Shown here one piece after another: positions 46,801 through 50,737 of a stretch of DNA of 50,737 nucleotides (the stretch's first letter is position 1; each line of letters opens with the position of its first letter). Source of the DNA: Pedobacter borealis DSM 19626 (lineage in GTDB: Bacteria > Bacteroidota > Bacteroidia > Sphingobacteriales > Sphingobacteriaceae); the NCBI RefSeq assembly GCF_000708285.2, contig NZ_JAUG01000025.1, forward strand, positions 1-50,737, read 5' to 3'. The position numbers and the translations under genes were made by a program. The notes beneath the pieces were generated by a model that ran no database searches, had not been told where the DNA came from, and saw nothing but the letters and a program-made list of their open reading frames with translations.

Positions 46801-47292
46801 TGGGCTGTGGTTGCTGGCGCTACGGCTTACGAAGTTTCTCAAGATAATGGCTTAACATGGGTAAACCCAACAAGCGGATCAACTGGAACAACTTATTTAG
46901 TAGCAGGCTTGAAACCAGATCAAAGTGTAACCATTATTGTACGGGCCAGAGGTCAGCTTGAGTGCCAAACCAGCGCAAATTCTACTCCGGTAACTGGTAA
47001 AGCAGCTAATCCTTTTGGAGATCAGGTTTACATACCAAATGCATTTACACCGAATAACGACGGTAAAAACGATACCTTCTTAATCTATGGTAATACCATA
47101 TCAAGTGCCAAAATGAGTATTTTCACACAATGGGGTCAATTGATATTCCAATCAGATAATGTAGCAAATGGATGGGATGGAACTTTTAAAGGAGTAAATC
47201 AACCGATCGGAGTGTATGCGTACATGGTTGATATTACATTCACCAATGGAACAACATCATTGAGAAAAGGCACAGTAACGCTGATTAGATAA
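37885..47292 (+). CDS. Giant type IX-secreted multidomain adhesin (T9SS type B sorting domain)
   Basis: A 3135-residue surface protein. A signal peptide (LLTLFSAKSYSQ) leads into an N-terminal beta-sandwich (about 38-235). Four related beta-sandwich modules follow (about 237-402, 1093-1245, 1503-1655, 1917-2072), with five He_PIG-type putative Ig repeats (about 489-922, hallmark PPGLTFNPTTREITGTP) and some seventeen Ig-like repeats of the CHU_C type (hallmarks CxGSxATL, Y-x-WY-x-A-x-x-G-G, TTTYYVE). These include five near-identical 90-residue tandem units (about 2243-2692). An FN3-like domain (about 2951-3043) precedes the gliding-motility/CHU_C-type sorting domain (VYIPNAFTPNNDGKNDTF ... 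GVYAYMVDI). Such proteins are exported by the type IX system and act in adhesion or gliding; SprB is the best-known example. The PorP/SprF gene 37 bases downstream supports this. Confidence 0.9.
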   Translation: MMKTHTFSSRIGIIRNTCVAIIILLTLLTLFSAKSYSQTKIYANTVSNLSPNGMSSLVGCGGLNLSPCYNTPTVDNAGNAILQDNTFATVKSSSGLALNIGAYTGELEIKFPGNVPAGTTSYVRINFDADVLNALLGGNLGGLLADVLGGVALGNHAFEVGARNSSGTTVLSGSSTSAFPNQNLRLVKDANGFFYVAITPTATYDRVYVKDITSALVGLNTTQHTDVYYAFYGSGIDPCAQAFTTGYEGTGITLDALQLGSSGVTNSERAIDSDPNNFSQLSLGILSAGSSISQNFYFATPSNPGDDINLRFGTTSALLTAGVLQNISITAYNGGTLVYTGSVPTTLNLDLLGLLNSGQPVSIPFSPGANVVYDRVKVTLGSAATLNLTQTLNVYGVIRSAGRPTPTSTAISSCYNSTVALNATTPNTNELLWYEAIEGGVPVDTVAFNGTFTTPPLTATKTYYVAARRVGCTAESTRIPVVITVNPQIIFNGATLTNATPGFAYAKQLDAATGGTAGYTYALAAGSALPAGLTLSQTGAITGTPTVTGNSTFDVVATDSKGCKATATYNLTVTAALVLTPGALPDGVTGTVYPTQTIPAAIGGTGPYTYSATGVPPGLTFNPTTREITGTPTQPGIYTIPVTVVDANGNTITSNYTVKITDPLLLPTATLANGTTGTAYTTQIIPSATGGTTPYTYSATGLPPGLTFNPSTRAITGTPTTPGTYTVPVTVTDADGKTATTNYSITVNSLLVLPAATLPDGTENVAYATQVLPAATGGVGPYTYVATDLPAGLTFNPTTREVSGTPTQAGNYSIGVTATDSEGRTASNTYALKVIGVLSLPGATLPNGIVDTPYPTQTLPAVTGGTAPYTYLATNLPPGLSFNTATREITGTPTLGGTFTISLTATDANGNKATTAYSLTVTVDAPVVAAATVCAGSSATLSVSNLQAGVTYNWYASTGSTPLVTNNTGVFVTPAVTAPTVFYVEAVSGTAVSSRTAVNVSVNPPATTATVTTNSQVINAGQSTTLLATADAGNTIQWYDAVTGGTQVGAGTSFTTPALSATTTYYVETTNASGCKSASRVPVTVTVLNNGGGTACNAANSQNSGINGICLLCGITSAGNSTDADPSNFTRISLAAGAGGSGYQQLIFPNVGTATDSLRLDLALPTGLTDVGLLNNVTVTVLNGTTVVRTVQLNGGLLNLQLLSGNRFAATILAGGAYDRVQVSFGALVTALTSLDVYGATVIYPNPTVTAGAQTICAGSTATLTATANGGTTLAWYDAATGGTQLGTGETFTTPALTVTTTYYIQVSKGGCPNVTRVPVIVTVTPALPTPVLATIANVCEGSSATLSVANPDAAVTYKWYDAAVGGNLVFTGAVFPTPALTAATTYYVEASQGNCTSTTRAAAAVSVNPRPALPVVTASSSTVSAGQTAILTASSADPTNTFNWYTSNTSTTPVYVGATYVTPPLLATTTYYIESVSTNGCTSASRVQVTITVDGNGSPNPVPCEAATTQVDGVTGVALLSGVFNPTLAIDNDTQTASSLIMPVGALGASVYQRVGFGSLSKVGDTVRVLVSSPGKLLSLSLLGNASVTTYVGTNSNGDSKLLNDNSINIQLLSGNTQALITFVPTNVFDGVEVRLNSGLLGALTSINLNYAQHILVAPTVASANVTACVGQTAQLEVSNPSASLTYRWYDATGTYLTGKDGIIFTTPVLTGDTKFYVAAVSATGCVSYKTVVNVTTNPAPVTPDLLSASVNTCPNTAVTFQVKNPIVGTTYNWYDAAVGGNLVFTGDNFTTPLITANTSYFVAAVNGCGASSTRTEGKIILGTIDVPVITPPLVTISEGSVAVLKAISSTAGATINWYTTVNGLIPVHTGDTYVTPQLPATTTYYVEATIPGGCTATSRATVTVTVIPNGTPITTPCGAATTTVASGVTGVAVLAGVFNPTFAVDNDINTGSSLVIPVGLLGASVYHQVGFTGLSNVGDTLRMKITTPGALLSVGVLNNLTVTTFQGTTSNNDAVSISNPLISLKLLPGGTSAILTFVPTSKFDGAELRLSSGLLGALTSVNLDYAQRVITTPTVTAATASACQGSSATLGVQNPQAGVVYKWYLGTTYQAGKDGATFTTDPALTLGTYTYSVTATANGCETLGTKVVVTILAPPVAPIPSTTNPATTCIGSPATLSVQAVAGITYNWYDAATGGNMLVTNNSSFITSASLAAGTYDYYVEAVSGTGCSNSTRTKVSIIVNPSAVAADVTITGTTSLCASGTAVLTAASTTVTSPVFTWYTDAALTQVAFVGAVFNTPAITATTKYYVTVSGTNKCANTAGNAKEVMVTVNPVATAAAINLAGTSTVCGSSSVTLNATSTTVTNPVFTWYSDAALTTVAFTGANFITPALNATTTYYVTVKGDNKCENTAATAKSITITVNPSATDSDIAINGIASICKGSTAALSASTITVINPVFTWYSNAALTTVAHVGASFTTPALNATTTYYVTVKGDNKCENLAANAKVVTVTVKEFATSADIAVSNAQICSGSTVMLMASSTTVTQPVFTWYSDASLTSVVFTGPTFTVTGLTATTTYYVTVKGANRCENSAADAKVVTITVNPLATTTDIILSGSTAACAGSSAALTATSATVTNPVFTWYSDAALTNVSFIGATYTTPALNSTTTYYVTVKGDNKCENTAATARAVAITVNALPNNPVVSVPNGGICAGDGATLTVTNTQAGVTYEWYTAAVGGNLLFTGTIFNVTALAATTDYYILAIGTGGCNNNGGRVIVTVTVNAKPTVPTVASTSVNVCTGSPAVLTVTSPQTGVTYNWYTVAVGGTLAGTGVNFTTPAVNANITYYVEGANGTCISSSRTPVNVIALPVPVAPASVTAANGRLCAGSSTILTVNNPVTGLVYRWYAASSGGPVLAEGITFTTPNLTATTIYYVEAIAVGGCASPTRTGVTVNVLPVLEKPVVVVQSTTPNSVTFAWAVVAGATAYEVSQDNGLTWVNPTSGSTGTTYLVAGLKPDQSVTIIVRARGQLECQTSANSTPVTGKAANPFGDQVYIPNAFTPNNDGKNDTFLIYGNTISSAKMSIFTQWGQLIFQSDNVANGWDGTFKGVNQPIGVYAYMVDITFTNGTTSLRKGTVTLIR
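39339..40650 (+). repeat. Five tandem He_PIG-type Ig repeats inside the adhesin gene
   Basis: Units of about 258-273 bases begin near 39339, 39614, 39872, 40132 and 40393. Each carries a GGxxPYTY ... LPPGLTF ... REITGTPT pattern; the first unit is the most diverged. They form a rigid stalk-like stretch in the protein. Confidence 0.8.
41110..44100 (+). repeat. Large super-repeats (beta-sandwich plus Ig domains) in the adhesin gene
   Basis: Beta-sandwich modules start near 41163, 42390 and 43635, so the repeat period is about 1.23-1.25 kb. Each is preceded by an Ig-like domain that lacks the usual first cysteine (SQVINAGQ, SSTVSAGQ, LVTISEGS) and by a Gly/Pro/Asn linker, and the first two are followed by two Cys-containing Ig domains. 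The second and third sandwich modules are the closest pair (shared GVTGVA, VFNPT, VGxLGASVY, SGLLGALTS). Confidence 0.75.
44608..45957 (+). repeat. Five near-identical 90-residue tandem repeats in the adhesin gene
   Basis: Units start at 44608, 44878, 45148, 45418 and 45685 (270, 270, 270, 267 and 270 bases). Each reads VNP ... PVFTWYSDAALT ... TTTYYVTVKGDNKCEN. Neighbouring units share identical DNA stretches longer than 20 bases (for instance around 45085 and 45357), a sign of recent duplication or gene conversion. Confidence 0.9.
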
Positions 47293-47329
47293 GAAGAGGA
47301 TTAATTATAAACAGATAAAATCAAAGGCC

Positions 47330-48331
47330 ATGAAAATACTATCGGCTTTAAAAATATATGTTGCAGTGCTGGGATTGCTGCTGTGCACAGCTAAGTCCTT
47401 TGCACAAACTGATCCGCATTTTTCACAATATTATGCAAACCCGTTATATCTTAACCCGGCCTTAACCGGGGTAATAGACGGCGATTACCGTGCAACTGTA
47501 AACTTTAAACAACAATGGAGTGCATTAAACAGTTCTTTCTTAACAGGCGGTGCATCGTTCGATATGGCGCCAAAAAAGAACTTTGCATTTGGTGCAAGCA
47601 TTTTAAACCAAAGGGCAGGAGAGTTAGATTTTAACTACCTGTCTGCCCTGGTATCAGGTTCGTACCGTTTAAGGTTTGGTGCCGAAGGTTTACAGATGGT
47701 GAGCTTTGGATTACAAGCTGGTGTAATTAACCGCAGTTTCGATTTCTCTCAGGCGAGGTTTGGTAACCAGTTTAATCCAATTTCAGGTTATGATGGTGGT
47801 ATGATGAGCGGCGAAACACTTTCATCTCAATCTTCTTTGGCTCCTGATGTAAATGCAGGTATCATGTATTTTGATGGTAACCCCAACAAAAGTGTAAACG
47901 TTTTCTTAGGAGCAAGTGCAGCACACTTAACGCGCCCTAAGGATCGTTTCTCTGGTTCAAATTCACGTATCCCTGTTCGTTTTACTGCGCACGGCGGTGC
48001 GCGGATCAAGGCTTCAGCGTTATTGGATATTGTACCCAATGCATTGCTTATGTATCAGGGTAATACAAATGAGGTATCTTTAGGTGCTTATGCTCAGCTT
48101 AACGTTAATCCATCAGCAAACATTTTGTTTGGTGGTAACTACCGTAATAAAGATGCTGCAATTGCCTTTGTTGGCCTACAGTTAAAGAATATGGTTTTCG
48201 GCTTAAGTTACGATATTAGTACCTCTACTTTCAACCGCGCTGCTAACAGTAACGGTGGTTTAGAGCTTTCGATATCATTAATTGGCCGTAACGGCCTTAT
48301 TGGTCCAAACTTCTTTTGTCCACGTTTATAA
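47330..48331 (+). CDS. PorP/SprF family type IX secretion system membrane protein
   Basis: A 333-residue outer-membrane beta-barrel protein with a signal peptide (CTAKSFAQ). The family N-terminus TDPHFSQYYANPLYLNPALTG is followed by GDYRATVNFKQQW, both diagnostic of PorP/SprF. SprF is needed for surface delivery of its partner adhesin SprB in Flavobacterium johnsoniae, and such genes usually sit directly behind a type B-tailed cargo gene, as here (37 bases). It is most likely the dedicated outer-membrane partner of the giant adhesin. Confidence 0.93.
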   Translation: MKILSALKIYVAVLGLLLCTAKSFAQTDPHFSQYYANPLYLNPALTGVIDGDYRATVNFKQQWSALNSSFLTGGASFDMAPKKNFAFGASILNQRAGELDFNYLSALVSGSYRLRFGAEGLQMVSFGLQAGVINRSFDFSQARFGNQFNPISGYDGGMMSGETLSSQSSLAPDVNAGIMYFDGNPNKSVNVFLGASAAHLTRPKDRFSGSNSRIPVRFTAHGGARIKASALLDIVPNALLMYQGNTNEVSLGAYAQLNVNPSANILFGGNYRNKDAAIAFVGLQLKNMVFGLSYDISTSTFNRAANSNGGLELSISLIGRNGLIGPNFFCPRL

Positions 48332-48339
48332 TTAATCAA

Positions 48340-50340
48340 ATGAAAAAAATATTACTCTTTTTGTTAGTGGCATTTGGCGGTTTTGCAAATGCACAGTATG
48401 TGGTGAATTATAAAAAGGTTGCAGATACTTATTTCGAAAATAAGGATTACTACGCAGCATCTACTTTTTATAAAAAAGCCTTAAAAATTACTGGAGACAG
48501 CAGTCAGGTCATTTTGCCATATGGTAAGGAAAGAAAATCAGCAACTGATGATAAAGTGATAGAAGATTATGAAGGATCGATCTATAACCTTGCCGAATCT
48601 AGCCGGCTATACAGAGAATTTAATGAGGCAGAGAAGTATTACGGAGTAGCGATCACCTTTACCAATACACGTTTTAGAAAGGCGCTATTTTATTATGCAG
48701 AAAGCTTAAGGGCAAATAAAAAATTTAACCTGGCTATTGATGCCTTTCAGCAGTTTATCCAAAAAAATCCTGGTGATGTTTTGGTAAAAGATGCCCAAAA
48801 GGAAATCGAATCTTGCAAATTTGCGATCGAAGAAATGCGTTTCCCACGTATGGTTCAAATCAAAAAAATGCCAGCTAACGTAAATGGTTTAGGCTCTAAT
48901 TATGCTCTTGTTAAAATCAACAACGAGTTGTATTTTACTTCATCCCGTCCGGTTGCTGTAGGTAGTAAAAAAGACATGGTTAAAACAGGTGCTGGAGAAG
49001 TTCAGGTATCAACTAAAAGCAATCCATTCCTAAATAATATTTATACAGCTAAGGACGAATTAACTTCGGCTGATATTGCGGTGAGAAAAATCGATATCAG
49101 TTTCCCTAAAAACATGGAAGTTGCTGCTGCTACTTTTACTCCTGATGGAAATACAGTGTACTTTACAGCCTGGAAGGATAAAGAAAAATATGCCATTTAT
49201 TCTTCCAAAAAAACAGGTGATAAATGGGCAGACCCACTACCGGTTGGCTTACAGGTAAATAGTAAAGATTTTAATTCAACTCAACCATTTGTAACCAGCG
49301 ATGGTAAATTCCTGCTTTTCTCATCTGATAGAAGCGGTGGTTATGGTAAGTACGATCTTTGGTATTGCACTGTTCGCGAAGATGGATCTTTAGGTCAGGC
49401 CGTAAACTTTGGCCCAACCATTAATACAGAAGATGATGAACGCGCACCATACTACAACCCATTAACCAAAAAGTTATTGTTCAGTACCGATGGTAGAATA
49501 GGTCTTGGTGGTCTCGATTTCTTTGAATCAGAAGGTGATCTTGTAGATTGGACCAAGCCAAAAAATGCTGGTTATCCGTTTAACTCTTCAAAAGATGATC
49601 TTTACTTTACCGCAACTGATGCTAAAGGAACAAAAGGTTATATTAGTTCTGATCGCGAATCATCTTGCTGTTTAGAGGTATTTGAAGTGAAAAAAGAATA
49701 CTTCTCAATTGCAGGTATTTTAACCGATTGTAAAACTAAATTGCCTTTAGCAGGGGCAAATGTAACGCTTACCAATGCAGAAGGTGCTCAGAAAATTACG
49801 ACAGGCACTGATGGTGTATACAAATTTAAAGTAGATTCGAAAAGACCAATCAAATTGCTTTTTGCGAAAGATAATTACTTTGCGGTAACCAAAAACTATA
49901 CTTACGAAGAATTGGCAAAAGCAGATACCTTAATTTATAAAGATTACTGTTTAAGCCCTTTCAGAATAGGTATCCCAATGGCATTGGATAATGTTTATTA
50001 CGAATTTAACAGTGCCGAACTTACCGAGCCTTCTAAAAAAGTGTTAGACTTCCTGATCCCAATTATGGAAGATAACCCTGAAATGGAAATCGAGTTGGGT
50101 TCTCATACGGATAATATTGGAACTGATGAGTACAACTTAGATCTATCGAACAGAAGAGCAAAATCTTGTACAGACTATTTAGAAAGTAAAGGAATTGCCG
50201 CTGCCAGAATGACTTCTAAAGGTTATGGAGAATCAATGCCGATTGCACCCAACGAAATCGTAGTGAAACGCAAGAAAAAAGATAATCCTGCAGGAAGAGC
50301 AAAAAACAGAAGAACAGAATTTAAAGTAACCAAAAAATAA
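48340..50340 (+). CDS. PorE-like TPR/beta-propeller/OmpA-family protein
   Basis: From the ATG at 48340 the protein has 666 residues; the open frame extends upstream to 48316, but that part overlaps the previous gene. After a signal peptide (FGGFANAQ) come TPR-like helices (about 20-160: KVADTYFENKDYYAASTFYKKAL), a PD40/WD40-like propeller (about 185-455: TFTPDGNTVYFTAW, FVTSDGKFLLFSSDRSGGYGKYDLW), a carboxypeptidase-regulatory-like fold (about 460-530, LPLAGANVTLTNAEG) and an OmpA domain (about 545-660, LGSHTDNIGTDEYN, AKNRRTEFKV). This is the domain order of PorE, a periplasmic type IX component binding peptidoglycan. It differs in having a Sec signal without an obvious lipobox. It closes the adhesin operon and ends at a terminator. 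Confidence 0.9.
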   Translation: MKKILLFLLVAFGGFANAQYVVNYKKVADTYFENKDYYAASTFYKKALKITGDSSQVILPYGKERKSATDDKVIEDYEGSIYNLAESSRLYREFNEAEKYYGVAITFTNTRFRKALFYYAESLRANKKFNLAIDAFQQFIQKNPGDVLVKDAQKEIESCKFAIEEMRFPRMVQIKKMPANVNGLGSNYALVKINNELYFTSSRPVAVGSKKDMVKTGAGEVQVSTKSNPFLNNIYTAKDELTSADIAVRKIDISFPKNMEVAAATFTPDGNTVYFTAWKDKEKYAIYSSKKTGDKWADPLPVGLQVNSKDFNSTQPFVTSDGKFLLFSSDRSGGYGKYDLWYCTVREDGSLGQAVNFGPTINTEDDERAPYYNPLTKKLLFSTDGRIGLGGLDFFESEGDLVDWTKPKNAGYPFNSSKDDLYFTATDAKGTKGYISSDRESSCCLEVFEVKKEYFSIAGILTDCKTKLPLAGANVTLTNAEGAQKITTGTDGVYKFKVDSKRPIKLLFAKDNYFAVTKNYTYEELAKADTLIYKDYCLSPFRIGIPMALDNVYYEFNSAELTEPSKKVLDFLIPIMEDNPEMEIELGSHTDNIGTDEYNLDLSNRRAKSCTDYLESKGIAAARMTSKGYGESMPIAPNEIVVKRKKKDNPAGRAKNRRTEFKVTKK

Positions 50341-50360
50341 AATACAATTAAGATCCCGGT

Positions 50361-50392
50361 AAGCCATCTTCCTAAAAAGAAGATGGCTTTTT
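50361..50392 (+). terminator. Rho-independent terminator of the adhesin operon and intron target
   Basis: AAGCCATCTTC (50361-50371) pairs with GAAGATGGCTT (50379-50389), followed by T5 (50388-50392). The loop contains CTAAAAA, as in two other terminators of this window. A group II intron begins three bases later (50395). Confidence 0.92.
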
Positions 50393-50394
50393 CG

Positions 50395-50737
50395 GTGCGC
50401 CGGGCATGGCAATCGACTATAGGGTTAAAGTCCCGAACACGCCTTGCAGTAGGAAGTGTTAGCTTAAGACAAGGGTGTCGTGGGTGACTGCGAATCTGAA
50501 GGAAGTCGGCGGCAAATATGGGGGCTTACGAACAGAAACTGTATATGAGGCGGATTCAGTCCGGGTGATGTTGCCTAACAAACAGAAGCCCGATACTGCA
50601 CGGGGACTATTACGTAAATACAGAGGCCACATCCATAGGAAGTAGATTGTCTTACCCCGGGAGATCTGAATGAGTTCTGTCAAGTGTAAGCGCGATTACA
50701 GGAGAGGAAACATTTAGCGGGGACGTTCAATGGCTCA
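50395..50737 (+). mobile_element. Group IIC (bacterial class C) intron, 5' part, cut by the window edge
   Basis: The 5' end GTGCGCCGGGCATGG matches the start of class C introns such as the Oceanobacillus iheyensis intron (GTGTGCCCGGCATGG). The order of further conserved blocks also matches: CTATAGGGTTAAAGTCCCGA, AAGGGTGTC, GAATCTGAAGGAAG, GGCGGCAAA, ATATGAGGC, GCCTAACAAACAGAAG and CTTACCCCGGGAGATCTG. These belong to domains I to III. The position directly behind a terminator hairpin, in the same orientation, is the known target preference of this class. The reverse transcriptase/maturase gene should follow; an ATG at 50730 (M-A-...) is a possible start, but only two codons are visible. Domains V and VI and the 3' end lie outside the window. 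Confidence 0.9.

Noticed and set aside
50459..50683. A 74-codon minus-strand open frame near the right edge
   Set aside because: It lies within the conserved ribozyme domains of the group II intron, antisense to them.
1..50737. Search by eye for tRNA, rRNA, CRISPR arrays and integrase-type elements
   Set aside because: No cloverleaf-like gap sequence, spaced repeats or integrase gene was recognised; the only mobile element supported is the group II intron, plus the MITE-like repeat.

Overview
The window looks like a chromosomal segment of a Bacteroidota bacterium, most likely Pedobacter or a close relative in the Sphingobacteriaceae. This rests on the gene content: alternative complex III with a caa3-type oxidase, a SusC/SusD pair with an ECF sigma factor and FecR regulator, type IX secretion sorting tails, a PorP/SprF protein, the low GC and A-rich start regions, and TAnnTTTG promoter boxes. 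No database search was possible, so the genus is an inference.

Layout. (1) 1-3744, minus strand: a secreted GH95 alpha-L-fucosidase-like gene. Its two C-terminal ricin-type lectin domains and type IX sorting tail are knocked out of frame by two single-base deletions. (2) 3975-4955: a lone deoxyhypusine-synthase-family gene with its own promoter and terminator. (3) 5211-21738: one long respiratory block. actABCDEF (quinol to cytochrome c electron transfer) is followed by oxidase subunits II and I, heme A synthase, heme O synthase, two subunit III proteins, subunit IV, an SCO-family protein without any cysteine, and a DUF420/CtaM-like assembly factor. Together they form a quinol-to-oxygen branch plus its cofactor and assembly genes. 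(4) 21963-32012: ECF sigma factor, FecR-type anti-sigma factor, SusC with an N-terminal STN signalling domain, SusD, a HExxH zinc metallohydrolase lipoprotein and a DUF4302 lipoprotein. This reads as a self-regulated uptake locus of unknown substrate. (5) 32129-34497: small conserved genes (Cys-motif membrane protein, DUF983, DUF2461, OmpA-type lipoprotein) separated by inverted-repeat intergenic DNA. (6) 34498-35052: a gene-free stretch holding a nested palindromic, MITE-like element. (7) 35053-37644, minus strand: a STAND-type P-loop NTPase with an N-terminal HTH-like segment and TPR-like C-terminus. (8) 37885-50340: a 3135-residue type IX-secreted adhesin built of hierarchical repeats, then a PorP/SprF protein and a PorE-like TPR/propeller/OmpA protein, forming a surface adhesin secretion module. 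(9) 50395-50737: the 5' part of a group IIC (bacterial class C) intron sitting directly behind the terminator of that module.

The observations most worth following up are the group IIC intron at the terminator, the cysteine-free SCO protein together with His-rich tails on two oxidase subunits, the ActA protein with an extra fused heme domain, the STAND NTPase divergent from the giant adhesin, the super-repeat architecture of the adhesin, and three terminators that share one loop sequence. I did not find a CRISPR array, tRNA, rRNA or recognisable phage or defence island.
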